A DNA stretch of 64,000 nt from Brachypodius melanocephalos (taxonomy: Eukaryota; Chordata; Aves; Passeriformes; Pycnonotidae). Position numbers and translations under genes: made by a program. This document shows, piece after piece, positions 24,565-38,219 of the stretch; position 1 is the stretch's first letter, and every line of letters begins with the position of its first letter. Where the stretch lies: contig VZSR01003806.1 in assembly GCA_013398615.1 (NCBI GenBank), positions 19,682,957 through 19,746,956 of the forward strand, read 5' to 3'. The notes under the pieces were generated by a model that did not search any database, was not told the origin of the DNA, and saw nothing but the letters and a program-made list of their open reading frames with translations.

Positions 24565-26555
24565 GTGATTTTTTGTGCTTTTCTGCTGGTGTTTTTACAC
24601 TCTTTATCCTTCTGTGTGTGCAGGTCATAAGCAAACAGGGAGGCTGTTGGACTTACTACTTCACCTCTTCAAAATGGAATTGTCCTTTCTTTAATACTTA
24701 TCCTGTCCTTCCTTCTTTTGGTTGGTGGGGGTTTTTTTGTTTGTTTTTCAAGGCATATTTCATTCCCACCTTCTTCCTTATCAGCGTTCAGTTTTGTCAC
24801 TGGGCAGGATTTACAGGAGAGACTTTCAACAAATATGTTGCTTGAAAAATGCTTTTCCTGAGCTCTGCCTGCCATTCTGAGTAGGAATCTCTGTTGGAGA
24901 GAGCCACCAGCACCTAAGAGGGTCTAAAAACCCCATTTAAACCACAGGCTGCAAGGTATGAGCATCAAGAGGGCAATTTCAATGAATTTTGAGCAAATCT
25001 TCAGCAGTGGAGGAATAAAAAAATGAACAGGATTGAAGGATATTGTGACAGGTGGGGGACCCTGAAAAACTCGGTCAGTCCAAACACTGGATCAAAGCCC
25101 CATAACCTTTCCTCCTTGTGCAGCCTGTTCTTATAAACCACTGGTGATGGAGACACTGTTCTTCCTCTCTCCTCTCTCCCTAGACAGGGAAATGAGGGAC
25201 ATATCACATTTACCCCATGCCTTATCTAGAACTGAACACTCCATGTCCTTCAGCTGCTCCTTGTTGTCTGTGTTTTTCACTCTTCTCCTCATCCTTGTTG
25301 CTGTTCCCTGCATTTCCCCCAGTTCCTCCTGTAACTCCATGTGGTGCCCAAGCTGGACCCTTTGCTGGACCTCCTCGATCCCAGGTTTTGGACCAGTTTA
25401 TGCATCTCAGTGTGGAATAAAAGCCCTTTGCTCCAGCTGATGGATGCTCAGCCTCTGATCTGCAATGCACACCCCTTTCTGCTCCTGCTCTGCTGCCCCA
25501 TGGTTGGTCTCCATCAATCCCACCCTATTGCATGAAGGATCTCTTTCCTAAATCCACCTTTTCCCCATAAAACTTTGTTCGTGGAGGTTACCCTGCACTT
25601 TTACAAACATTCTGCTCCCAGGAGTTTTTACACCAATATGGGAATACCGTGTTCTCTTCTGGCCGAATTTCCCACACTCCCACAGAACCGGTGTTGATCC
25701 AAACCTTTTGGATCTCAGGCCAGTCCCATCCATATGAGGTGGAGGTGGGCTCCCAAACCCTCTGGGGCATCAAGGATTTCGTGTCCTGTGTACACAGCCC
25801 TCAGCTCAGCAGGGAGGGGCTCTTGCAGCCTCTTGCATAGGGAGAGGCCCTAATACCTTTCATTGCATGACAGGAGAGGGCAAAAAACCCTTTCCATTCA
25901 TTCTGAGCAGGTTTTCCAGCCCCTCCCGTCTTGACCCTGATTGCTTATCAGCCGGGATATGTTTATCCTAAATCTTTCTTTTCTCCTTTTCGTGTTTCCC
26001 CCCTCCACCTCTCCTTTTCCTGCTTTTTCTCCCACTGTTTCTCTCTCCCAGCAGCCCACATGCACACCCCCTTCCCAAGGCCAGGGCTGAGCTTGCAGAG
26101 GAGTGAAGCTTCAGACTAAACTTTAAATTTGCACGCTGCCTCTCTCAAGGGCACCCGGCGTTTTTTCGGCTGTTGTTCGCCGCGGAACTGGAAGGTTCTG
26201 GTTTGTGCCACTGTCGATCGAGACAGCACCAGCATAATTACAGCACGTTCCCTCCCTGTGGAATTCAGGAGAGACCAGCTCCTTTTATAGCCTGGCCAGA
26301 GCCCCTCTGAGGGGCTGCTCTTGTGCCTCTTTTATACCCTCTGTCCCCAGGACTGGTGTGAAAGTGCTTCAGCGTTGACCTCAAGCCCTGCAGGTCCTTT
26401 AAGTGGTTCCTAGAAAACCCTCCTGGCACTTTGCCCACGGGGTACAGCCACAGCTCTGCCCTGGGAGGGCTGTGCTGGTGCTGGCCTGCGTCTCTGCAAA
26501 GTCCCTGCTGCTGCAGACGCTATTCAGAGACCAGATCCTTAAAAAATTCACCTTA

Positions 26556-26650
26556 TGGCTTAGAGACATGGTTTAGTGCCAGGCTTGGCAGTGCTGGGTT
26601 CGTGGTTGGACTCAGTCTTAGAGTCCAACCTGAATGGTTCTGTGATTCTC
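26556..26650 (+). mobile_element. CR1 LINE 3' end fragment
   Basis: GACATGGTTTAGTGCCAGGC, TTGGCAGTGCTGGG, GAGTCCAACCTGAATGGTTC and TGTGATTCTC. Confidence 0.7.
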
Positions 26651-29160
26651 TACAGTCTGAACTGCCCAGCTGTGCACACCTCCTGTTTCCAGGAGCTCTA
26701 TTCCTACCACTTCCTAGAGAATCCAGGAGTCTTTTTCCTCAGCAGAGGTTTTGCCCATGCCAGGGCAGATGTTGGGATGCAGATCCAGAGCCTCCCTCCC
26801 TGCAGTGATGTCCTGCCAGGGCAGTAGTGCTGGTGGGGAAGAGGCAAGAGGTGGGGTGAGAAGAGAATCCTGTGCTTTTGGTGTCTGGGAAGTGCTTGTG
26901 CTGTGGGAAATCTGGGCCTTTTCAGTATCCTGGTAGCGGACAGCAATGTCTGATCAGGAGGATTAAACAGGGAGAAGGAAGGGCATCACCTCATGCTGCT
27001 TTCCCAGCCTTTTGAACCCAACTTTCAGCCTAAATCACATGGAAATGTCAAAGCACAAATAAACACCATCTTCTCTCTGTGGACCTGTGACTTCCATTCT
27101 GGAGGACCTGTGATTTCCCTTCTGTTCCTGTCTCTGGGAGCCCATTCTCTGGTTGTCCCCATGCATCCCAGCCTGCTACTGTTTCTCCACATTCCCAATC
27201 ATTGGACAATAAACTCAAATTAATGCAACTCCTTCCCAACAGATACTTCACGAGAGGGATTGGCCTTTCTATAAAGTCCTTCCTGCTCCTTCTGTAAGGA
27301 CACAGCGTTTCTGTGAAGTCATCCTGGAGTGTTTCTCTTCGATTGCAAAAGCAGGATGTTGCAAAATCCCTGAAGACTCTGGGAGACTGAGACTGGATGG
27401 AAATTGAAGAGTCTGGTTCTCCTGAATTGCTTGGATATTTTGGCTTCCCTCATCCCAAGGTCCATGAAGGGGGGACAGAGTGTTTTAGGGTTGCCCAAAG
27501 TGTGTGTTGTTTCCCAAGTGGGACAGGTTTTGTTATCCACTGGGTAGAGTGTTGGTCTGGGAAGTGAGGTGGCATTTAAACTCTCCTCCTTGACATCACG
27601 CTTCTCCCCAGCTGTGAGACAGAGGCAGTGCAAGAGTGGAATGAAGAGAGCTGCCTGTTATCAGTAACAACAAGAACAAGTGGGTTTCTAATCTTGGGGA
27701 TGAGATGATCTTTTCTGTCACAGGACGTAGCTCCACTAATAAATAAAACAGTGCCAAACACAGACGCTGGAACTTGATTGTCTCTGTCGTTGACACGGTG
27801 CTTGGCACAGTTTTGGCCCCAGCCAGCTACTGCCACTCTAAATCTGCACAGGGCACTGCACAGGGATGCTGCTTCACCCAAACAAAATCCTGATGGAACA
27901 TCCAGTCTTTTGGGGTGCCCTGTATGAACCCCCTGTGGGTGCAGGGAGGATGTGGCCAAGCACAGCTGAGCCAGTTGATGCATCACTCCTCTTGTGCTGC
28001 TTCTTAGACCCTTTACATAAACATTTGCAAGTGGCCAGGGTTGGGAAAGAGCCCATGAGCAGATAGGGCTCTGCTCTGACTCCGTGCGGCTGCTCAGATG
28101 TTTTCGCCCTGCTTTTCATGCAGATGAGCTTAGACCATGGCAGAGGTCAAACCAGCACAGGATATCTTTAAAAAGCCCAGAGCTGAACCAGAGAGCTCTT
28201 CTCAAAAGCCTCTTTTGCCAATTGTTTTTTCCATTCCTGCCATACTCAGGTCATGCCAGAGTTTCTGCTTGCAGCACGTGGAAAGTGCAGCAGTTGCACG
28301 TAAAAAAAAAATGCAAGGGATAAAGAACTACAGAAGAAAAGGACAGATTGCACAGGGCAGTTCTTGTTTATCTTGCACTGGGGCTTGCAAGGTTGCAGAG
28401 GTCCTCAGGCTGAGCTTGGATGGGGAGGAGATGTCCATTAGCTCCATCTCCTTGATTTTCCATGTGAAGCTTTCCCCCCACTTTGCCACTCCGGTCCCCC
28501 CAGCGCTGCCCCTGCCCCCCGTCCCATTAGGACCCAGGGGCTGTCGGAAGCGTAATGGAAGAGAGAGCTTTCATCCATCACAGACCTTGAAGAGTTCAGT
28601 GAGGCAGAGCCATCACAGAGGAGAAACATTCCTCCACGAATCCCCTCTTGTCTCTCGGGTGGGAAGGGGGAGGAGGAGGCAGAGATAAGGCCAAACTAAT
28701 TTGTCTTTTTTAATTGGCTCAGAATACTTGAACGAAAGCTGGTTTGTTATCCTTGGCTTTGCTCTGGCAGGCGTCCAGGATGTAGGGCAGGGCCAGAGGC
28801 TTCTGAAGAGTTAACCTCTTCTAAATATCCTATTAGGATCCTCTCCATTTAGTCTAAGGACGATGTAAGCAGAGTCAGAGTGGGAGGGCCTCTTTGGCTT
28901 TCTTTCTTCCCTTTTTCTGGTGGAAACTCAGCTTTGGAAGGGACACTGGGACATGCAGAACAGCAAAGGCCTGAGGGTGAGAGTCTGCTGGTCAAATTTT
29001 GCTGTATGCACTGTAAACATCCAGAGCTGAGCTAATCACCCCGAGCTCACTTTGTAGCCAGTGAAGAGAGACACGCACTTTCTGAGGGGCAATTGAGTCA
29101 GACTAAGGCAGGATCTGAAAGAGGTCAAATGATTCAGGCCTGGAGTGACTGGAAAGGGAG

Positions 29161-29250
29161 AATAGAATGGCTTGGGTTGGAATAATGGAATCACAGAATG
29201 GGCTGGGATGGAAGGGATCTTAAAAACCACCTAGTTCCAACTCCAAGGCG
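29161..29250 (-). mobile_element. CR1 LINE 3' end fragment
   Basis: AATGGAATCACAGAATGGGC and GGAAGGGATCTTAAAAACCA; only the terminal 80 bases or so. Confidence 0.8.
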
Positions 29251-29472
29251 TTTTTTTCTCAGGGTGTTTACATTTATCCAGTGTCACACAGATGTGACAA
29301 CAAATTTGCTGGGAGGCCTGTGCAGGTCTTGGAGAGCAGCTGGAGGATGAGGGCATCTGAAATGGCACTTGGTGTCAATGGCCAATCTGATGAAGTCACC
29401 GTGGATGACTTGAGCTCTGGATGTCTGGCTTTAGCTGAGCATGCCTTGTACACAGTTGTCAAGAGTTAAGGT

Positions 29473-29559
29473 ATCATAGAATGATCTGGGTTGGAAGGGA
29501 CCTTAAAAATCATCCATTCCTGGCGTAAGCAGGGACACCTTCCACAAGAGCAGGTTAAG
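29473..29559 (-). mobile_element. CR1 LINE 3' end fragment
   Basis: ATCATAGAATGATCTGGGTT, GGAAGGGACCTTAAAAATCA and AGCAGGGACACCTTCCAC. Confidence 0.85.
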
Positions 29560-29808
29560 AAGTGGCACCAAAGTCAGGCTTGGGATCAGATTGACTGGCC
29601 ATCCATGATTTCTGTTGAGTGACCTGTTTGTTGTAGAGGAGAGATCACCGAACCCCTTAAAACACACTCAAAGGCGTATTTACAAGGTTGTTTAGGCATG
29701 AACTCCACCTTCATCAGTCTTTGTGGTCATGATGTCTGACAGACAAAGTGGTAAAACTCACTTCCTTGAAGGGTCCCAACTGTACCTTTCATGAAGATGG
29801 ATGATGTG

Positions 29809-29934
29809 GGCCAGGCTGGTCCATGGGGCTTGGAGAAACCTGGGATAGTGGAAGGTGTCCCTGCCCATGGCAGGGGGTTGGAGCAAGATGAGCTTTAAAG
29901 TCCCTTCCAACCCAAACCATTCAATGACTTTATG
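29809..29934 (+). mobile_element. CR1 LINE 3' fragment
   Basis: GGGCTTGGAGAAACCTGGGA, GGTGTCCCTGCCCATGGCAG, TCCCTTCCAACCCAAACCAT and a CAATGACTTTATG tail. Confidence 0.9.
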
Positions 29935-32239
29935 TGTATGGAGCTGACTTTAGGACAGTGCTGGTGGATCTTAGAAAAAGCCTGGACTTTTCCAAGGCTC
30001 CTCACACACCTAACCGAGGTCCAGCCAAGACGCAGAAAAATGGTGATGCCGCACGCTTTGGCTTCCTCCAGTGCTCAGAGGGGTGGATCCTTTTTTTGCA
30101 GATGGTTGCAGTCCCAGGTCAAGGCCTGTGCCCTCCACATGTCTGGGAGCATCAGATTTGCTTTGGTCTCTGACAGCATTACTGCAAAGTAATTTCTCTC
30201 TTTGGACCGTGTGACTTCAGCAGAGGAAGAGGCGAGAGGCAGAGCCCAGCAGCTCTGACTGACAGTTTGCAAGGTCCAAGGGTTAATTCTGTGCCCTGTT
30301 ATAAATTTCCCTTTGTAGAGCTGCCAGGCCTAATTGATTTAGGAGCCAAATTCCCATTTCTCAAAGAAGACCCTATCTGGACTTGTAAAAAGTGAAGCTT
30401 TCTTTCAACCCCAAAGCAGGAGACTTAATGTGCACTCTACATATTCTGCCATCTTAAATCATGCTAATTAACAATGTAATTTAATTCACAGAAATGCCTG
30501 ATTCCCTTTTTTTTTTTTTTTTTTTTTTTCCAGACCCCCATATTGCCATCCAAACCCATCGTGTGGGCAGTTTAGTTGCATTCCTCACCCTTATGGAAAG
30601 GAAATCTACCTTGTAGGCGGGTTGTTTGTACAAACAAAAGCCTACAAAGTGAGACAGGGAAAAATGTCCTGGAGAAATATAGCCAAGACTGGAATGCTAC
30701 AGCCAGGACTGTGTTTGCCAGGGCTGGAAATCCCTGCTCCCTTTTTCATTGATGGAATCTCCTGGAGTTCACCCCATGTGACCCAAGCAATGCCATCACA
30801 AATCAGTCCCAGCCCCTGGATTTTGATTTTCCTCGAGGTTTTAATCTGCTCCTTTGACAGATGCAGGCACAGAGGGGGTGGCCCTGCAGCCAAACACTTC
30901 TGTGGGTGCCCTCAGAAATGGGTCTTGTTCCAAAAGTCCCAAGATGCCTGGGGCGAGTCTCATCCCGTGGCAGCTGCCGCAGCCCCAGCCAAGGATCAGA
31001 GAACCCCAGGAGTGAAGGGGCTCCTTGAGGGCATCTCCCTCCTCCTCCTACCCCAAAACAGTCAAGTGCCGCCCTCCTTACCCTTGCCAGGGCTGTTCTG
31101 AACAATGCTGAGTTTCTCCTTCCCACACTTCCCTGTCCTTGCCACCAAAAGTCGCTTCCCTCCCTTCTTTTACCTCTCATGAAGGAATGTCACTCCTCAA
31201 GTGTCTCTGCGAAATAAGCAATTTCACTGCTCCCTCCTTAATCTGACTTTCCTGCTCGGTTAGTCATTCTCTTGGCACTTTTTTGGGCTGTCCCCAGTCT
31301 GACCCCTCTTTCCCTTGAAGCCTGGAGGGGGGCCCAGTGCTCCAGCTGAGACCTTCCCAGCACCAAGGAGATAACTCCAGAGCTGACTTCAAAGATAGCG
31401 CCGTAACTCCACAGAGTTTCCCAATTCCTCAGACACTTTCCAGCTTCCCAGAGGTTGGGAAGAGGAGTTCCCATTATGAAAGGAGACTGGGGAGGGCAGA
31501 TCTGAGACAGCCACGTTTTGGTGTCCACATCCACCTGGCCAAGCCTCGGGCTCTGCTGCCAAGGAGAACGAGGAGCTGTGGTGGCTCCATCAATACTGGG
31601 GTGGGATTTGGTTGCCACAGAGAGGTCTAAGGTCATGTGAGTCTGAGGTCCTGATGCTATTTGGCCTTTTGTTGACATCTCAGGTGCTTTCAGGCTTTCC
31701 CAGTGCCTCTGTTTTGGCCAACTGAATTGTATCTTAGGGTATAAAGGGAATAAAGGGAATATAAAGGGAATTTAGACATCCAGATCACCCAAAGACACTG
31801 ACCCAGGGAAATTTATTAGTCTTAATGCACAACTGAGTCCTGACTTGGAATGACAAGTCTCACAGCCTCTCTTGCTGTTTCACATCTCTCCTTTCTCCAT
31901 TCCCATCACTTTTCCCCATGTACAGGCTGCCTTTTCCCTGCTGGGTGATGGCACTGCAGGACCCCTTCCCTCTCCATCCCTGAGCATCCCCTGGGAGCAG
32001 AGCACTGAAACACCCTAGAGGGACCCCAACACTTGGGACTTGAGCCTTGTACAGTGGAGAGGGATGGTAAAACCCCTTCCCTCAACTCCCCTCACACCAC
32101 TGAGCTTTGCCTGGAGAGGATGTGTCTCCTCCTGCCTGGGGATGTGCTGGAGGCTGAGCAGAGCCCATTCCTCCATGGAAACCCCCCTTCCCTCTTCCAA
32201 GGCTCTCAGAGCCGGGTACCCCCAGCCCTGGGAGGGCTC

Positions 32240-32720
32240 TGACAGTAACCATGCCACGGGGGCTGTCAGTCAGAGCAACGTTGGGCAGTGTCAGCCACAG
32301 TTCGCTGTAATCTCCCGGCGGGAGTGCGGTGCCAGAAGTGACAGCTACCTTTATCCACATCCCAGGGATATAAACAATATCCTGAAATAATGACAGGGGG
32401 AGCATAAGCATCAATATCCTTCAGCTGCTTCTCCCCCCTCTCTCTCCACCCTGGAGTGGGTTCCTGAAAAGCCTCGTTTCCTAATACCTGAGGTTTCTTT
32501 GCTTATTAGCCTTATCTGCTGGAGCAAAGTACCTCGGTGAAAGACATTTTTTGGTGACGTTTTTTCGGAATGTTTTTGTAATCCTTGCATTTATAGGCAA
32601 AGACAAGGAGATCAAAGCTGCCCAGGGTTTATAAAGCATGTCAGGCTGAAAGTTTGACATCAATTAGAGTGATATACACGTTGTCCAGATTTATGAGAAA
32701 ACACTGATTTGGCCCCATCC
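32240..32720. promoter_or_regulatory. Candidate conserved non-coding element
   Basis: A repeat-free stretch including CTTATCTG (GATA) at 32511, the TCF/LEF-type AGATCAAAG at 32609 and several A/T-rich homeobox-like words. It reads like constrained non-coding DNA, not decayed repeat. This is inference only. Confidence 0.3.
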
Positions 32721-33002
32721 CCTGCCCCCAAATCAGTGAGACTCTTTGCAGTGACTTGAATGTCTTTTCAGGGCCTGCTGATGAGTGATCAGGGATCTGT
32801 GACCCAGTGCCCAGTGGTTCTTCCCAGCTGGAATCCTGCACGCACTGAGTTGGCCAGACTCAGCTGCTTCAGTTCACTCTGCCCATGGCACTGCAGTGGC
32901 CACAGTCAGAAATTATTCCCTTGAAACATTTTTGGAAGGGAAAAGGGGGATACAGGACTGAGAATTTAGTTTTCTTCTTAATGCTTTTCTGCTTAATACT
33001 TC

Positions 33003-33064
33003 TTTTGTGGTGTGTCTTCTTATTCTTTCTTTTGCAGTGTGTCTTCTTATTCTTTCTTTTGCAG
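33003..33064. repeat. 27-bp tandem repeat, ~2.3 copies
   Basis: The unit TTTTGCAGTGTGTCTTCTTA plus TTCTTTC is repeated, giving three pyrimidine-tract-TTTTGYRG segments in a row. Confidence 0.88.
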
Positions 33065-33605
33065 TAGAAATGACTGTCACCAGAAGGAATGGCTGAAAAA
33101 TGTAAATCCTTCATGGTCTGGTTGCAAATGGACACATTCCCTCTAGAAAGGCAACTGAAGGATTTCCTAATGAGAGAGTTTTGGGTCCCCATCCCTACCA
33201 TGTCCCACTGTGGACACCCTCTCTGTGACACAGCAGGGAAGGTGCAGGGCAGCCTCATGGTTGAGCTGTTCAGGAGAAAAGAAGAGATTTCAGTTCACAG
33301 CCCCTCTCGGGCTCAGGAAAATGAAACTGAAATCATCTGGTTCCCAGAAAGGAGCCATGACCCTCCCTTCAGCCCTCTTGCTGAAGGTGGCTGAGTCTGT
33401 AACAAAAAATAAGTGACTTGTAGAGCGTGAAGGTAACAGAGGGGAGGGAAGGCTGTGCCTTTCATCTTCAGGCTGCTCCCCTGCACAGGTGGCTGTGCTG
33501 TCTTTGCTCTTGCCTTGATGCAGTGACATGGTGGGGATGGAGCTGGAGTCTGATTTATAGACACAGACTCTCTCTCTTGTGATCGTCTGGGATTTGCACA
33601 AAGGG

Positions 33606-33908
33606 TCATGGAATAGTTTGGGTTGGAAGGAACACTTAATAGTCAGCCAGCCCACTCTTCCTGCAGTAAACAGAGACACCTTCCACTATCCCTGGTTGCT
33701 CCAAGTCCCATCCAGCCCACCTTGGACACTTCCAGGGATCCAGGGGCAGCCACAACTTCCCTGGGCAACCTATGCCAAGGCCTCACCACCCTCACTGTAA
33801 AAAAATTCTTGCTTATATCTAGTCAAAATATATCCTCTTTCAGTTTAAAATCATCATTCCTTGTCATAACAAGCCCTACTAAAGTTTTGTCACCATTTCT
33901 GCCAGGTG
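33606..33908 (-). mobile_element. CR1 LINE 3' fragment (~300 bp)
   Basis: CATGGAATAGTTTGGGTTGG, GACACCTTCCACTATCCCTG, CCAGGGATCCAGGGGCAGCC and CATTCCTTGTCATAACAAGC, on the reverse strand. Confidence 0.92.
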
Positions 33909-36047
33909 ATTGAGATTACTAAACCTTAACTGGTAGGAACATCTTGAAAAAATATTTTTGGTGCTCAACTGTGAGTTTTCCAGCTCCCCTGCCTTTGGTA
34001 ATTTGGTCCATGGAGAAGGTCTGAAATGTCTGGAGAAAGTCAGCTTCCCTCAAGCTGGAGGAAGTTCCTAGATATGGATTTGGAATCAATGGAGCTGTGT
34101 ATGTATCTGTTGTGCAGTTTTCATTTACCTCTGGTGCCTGGACAGGCAGCAAATCCCACAGGATCATTTACCTCTGCATGGCTGGACTAAATATGAAAGC
34201 AATCCTGAATATCTGTGAGCCTAAAAAAAGGTTCTGGATCTAAAAATGGCCAAAGCGAAGGCAGGGTGGGGGATGAAGATAATAAATGCAAATTGGAGAG
34301 TTTATCCCTAAATTAGACCTCGCTTCCATCTCATTTCCCCTGCTGCCTTTCAGATATCCTCCCAGTGTTTCCTGGCAGTCCCTCTGCATTTTTAACATCC
34401 AAATTCTCCTCGTTTACCCCAGCGTTCACTGCTCTTCCTGTGTCTTGTGACCGAGGGTTGATTGCAGTTGTTCCTCCAGTGCAAACCAGGAGCTGATCAT
34501 CCCTTTAACCCTCTTGGAACACAGAAACCCTCCCAAACAAAGGAATTCTCCCAAAGCACCTGTGCCAACTAGAAATGGAGTTTGCTGGGTGGAAGGAGCA
34601 GGAGGTGAAGATTTCAGCAGTGATTTTTGTCCCTGTGTTGTCACAAGTTGTTCTCTGCCACAACCGTGTAATGAGCACAGAAACTGCCACCAGGATTTTC
34701 CATTTCCTCCAAGTGAAACCCAGTGCTGCAAGGAGCCTCTCAAATCTCAGAGCTCCTACACATCTCAACACCTCCTCCAGATCAGACTCCAGGCAAAGGA
34801 TGAGATTTAATCATTTACTGCTTTTTGCACGGAAAATAACTCAGCAAATCAGTTTTTCAGCTCCTTTTTGCTCGTGGTGGCTGTCGAATGTGATGGTCAC
34901 TGGAGGTGTCACCCAGACACTCAGCAGACCCTGGAGGGATTCAGCTCCTGTTAAAGCAGAGACCTCCATCCAGCTGAATTGCTCTCTAAACTCCACTGAC
35001 TGTGGAACCCAGTGGCTACAATGAATTCAGATGCCTAAAAACGTCTTTGATCGTTTCTTGGAATCCTTTGGCTCTGATGCTGAGTGGTGCCATTTATTTG
35101 GGAAGGGGAGATGTGCAGTGATATTTGTGCTGTCCAACGAAGCCCATTCATGTGACCCAGCCTGTCTCCTGATCATCCTTTGGAGGAGCTCTCTGAAAAT
35201 TCCTGTAGATCCATGAACTGGCAGGGCAACTTCTGTGTCTCAGCAGCAAAGGATGCCTGAAAATGGACCAGAGTCAACATTCATGGACCAAAGAGCAGAA
35301 GTGGGGTGTCCATTACTGCTATTGTTGGCTGAAATGAATAAGGAATCCCTATGGAACCAGATTTTATGGCTTTTTGCTAATCTCTGGGGCTATTTTGGAC
35401 CTCAAAGTGCACAGGTTTTCTTGAAAGACAACCAGTAATTACTGCAGACCCCAGTGGCTTGGCATTTCCCACCCTGGGATTTTACAGTGGGAGCCAATGT
35501 TGTATCAGAGATCTGAGCTGAGTGATCCAATTCACCAGGGAAAGAAATATGAGTTACAACTCCTCCTGAAGAGATGTTCAAAGGTTGTCTTTAGTTGTGG
35601 TGCAGCCACATCTTTTATTTCTTATTCTGGGCCAAACCTGAAATGACCTTGGGTGCCTGCTCTGCTCATTTCTCCCAGATCTCCAGAGACCTTCAGCTTC
35701 TCCAAGCTGTGCTATTCAGTCCATGCCTGCACTTGCTCCTGGTTTACAAAGCCATAATGAGCAAGTTCAGTCTGGGAAAGGCACCAGAACCTGGGACCCC
35801 TCTTCCAAAGAGCTGCTTGTGGGAAAGGTGTCAACCAGAGAGAGAAAGGCTCTGGTGTTCCCTGTTGTCTACATGGCAGAGGGATATAGAGATAAAAGTT
35901 TAGCTGTCCTGGCTGTAATGATTCATCCTATGATTGCAGTGGGAAAGAAATGAGAAGCCATGAAAATCATTAGAAAAAAGGCTGAGATAATTGGCATTGT
36001 TCAGTCATTTTGAAACTCAGGGCAAAAAGTGTCAAAGTTTTATCCAT

Positions 36048-36116
36048 TTTTGTTGGTTTGGTTTTTTGTTGGGTTGGTTTCTTGGGGTTTTTTTGGTTTT
36101 GTTTTTTTTTTTTTGG
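36048..36116. repeat. T/G-rich low-complexity tract
   Basis: Runs of T broken by G and GG. Confidence 0.9.
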
Positions 36117-38219
36117 CTGAACTTGCCAAATTTGGCCTGAACTTGCAAAGAGACTTGATCTGCCAAAACCTGCATTTTTGAGTGAATTAATGATGGTCAT
36201 GAAAAATTTCAGCCAGCTGAGACAGAACCCAGAGCTGTCTTGAAGAGATAAAGTTAAAATGGTGCAAAAGTCTTTCCAGACAGGCCTTTATGGTTAGCTC
36301 CTTAAAGGAATGCAGGTACCTAACTCCCTCTCAAATGATGGAGAGTCACTACTTAATTCTTGGATGACTTTGGCCCTTCATGCTTAGATGGTGATGGCTG
36401 TTCTTGACAGCAGAAGGGACTGAACCAAATGAGACTGAAAGCAAAAAGCAGAGTTCACATTAATTCCATTCACCCCATCCAAGGATTTGCACAGATTTCC
36501 CTACAAGACTGTGAGACCAACATTTGGTGGAACAGGAGTGGATCTGACCCTTCTTCCTCTGAGCAAATTCCTGCTCTTGGCATGTTTCAAGCCCAGTTTG
36601 CTTTAGCTTTAGCAGTAAAATGCAGATTCTGTTGAAAAATGCCAGTGACTGTCTCTACTCTTTGGCCTTGTTTAATTTTCAAATCAAAGAACAGCCTCAG
36701 CATCCTCCCTCATCCTCCCTTTCATTTCCCTCTTGGCAAAAAATAAAGGCATATATTTTTCCTAGGATGCTGGTATCTCTGCCCAGAACATGCCATGACA
36801 TTATTTTTAACTCTGTTTTCTCTTCCTTGCTTTTCTTCATGGAAGAGCCTTGGAAGCCTCTCTTTTTTTCTTCATCTGCACCCACATCTGCTTTGCCCTT
36901 TCCTTCCCTTCCTCGCTGCTCCTGATAAAACACCTTGGTCTGATTCCAGCAAAATGCCAAATGTACTGTGCAGGGAGCTGGGCAGAAATGCCTCTGCTGA
37001 TTAAATCACCCTTTTAAAATAGCCTGAGCTGTTCATGTCAACCCTGGTGCCAAACAGATTTCTACCCAAATCTCCTCAGCAGCAGCAGATCAGTGGCAGC
37101 CAACCTCTCTTGCTCTTGGCTTGTGCTGAGAAAAGGCAGCTAAAAACCAGACAGATTTGGAGATGTCTCCTGAAACAACAGGAGGAGGTGAAGGAGCTGG
37201 ATAAAAAAAATTTCTGGGCAGACTGGGCTTTGTACTTCACCCAAATTCTGTTGTTTTCTTGCTGAGTGTGGTCTGAGTGTTGTGTGAAGAGCCTTAGAGG
37301 GCAGACTGTCAGTTGTGGTGTGTTTGTAGGTGGGTTTGGACCTTTCCTCTGCTGGATGCACAGGGCACCGAGGGGTTTTGGGAGCCTCAGATTTGTCTTT
37401 GTGACCACCAAGGTCCTGCCACATAAAAAATGCATATGTAAAGAATATAGAGAATATATAAAAGAAAAAAAAAAGGTAAAAAACAAATTACATCACCTTA
37501 TCTTTGAGATCTTGTGGTACTTCCTGGTGCTGAGTTTTCTCCTCAGAGATGTGGGGCAAAGGGGCTGCTCTGCTCATGGATGGCTGAGCTTCCAGTAGCT
37601 CCAATGCTCCTGTTCAGATAGGGAGGAGGGAGGAAGTGATGAACACTCTGGACCTTGCAGATACAGCTCCTCAGAGAAAAGGCTAAAGGAGTAAAGGTAT
37701 GAGGAGGAGACCTGACCTCCTCTGGGCTGGCCATTCTTAGTGGATGACCACAGAAGGAGAAACCCCTGACTAACAACAGATTTCTCTTTAAGATGAAAAA
37801 GAATTTCTCCCCTACTATCCATACTGGTGGGCTACCAGGACTGCAGCAAAGGCTGAAACATTGTCCCTGTGCATGGTGAGTGCAGGTTCCAGTGCAGTTC
37901 TGCATCTCATCTCCAGGCGTTCCAGGGCTTTGATATTTCCTTGTCCTCATTTGGATCCCAGCCACTAGCACTAGCAAGTGATTGGCAAAATCCTGGTTCC
38001 ATGGGCTCAAAATCATTGTGGATTTGTAATCTGTGTGAAAACAGTGTGGGTGTTTACATGGATAGGAAGAAAACTCAATTTTATACCAGCAAGACTTTAA
38101 AAAGAGCACGGGGGCTTTGTCAGGGGTGAGCCTGTGTCTGAGGGGAGGAGGAGAACGGGATCTGAAAAACATCCCATGGGAACTTCTCATCTTGCAGCTG
38201 GGGGTATCTATTCACTTTC

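Larger units (their letters stand above)
22490..33605. other. Intergenic, no gene recognised
   Basis: Unique sequence with several CR1 ends, a poly-T run near 30508-30530, a CpG-bearing block at 26130-26280, an AGATAAGG-containing block at 28680-28870 and the candidate element at 32240-32720. No splice-consistent coding exon was recognised. Confidence 0.65.

Noticed and set aside
24573..25540. Possible additional retroelement between CR1 copies
   Set aside because: Some phrases near 25200-25330 resemble internal CR1, but the match is too vague to call.
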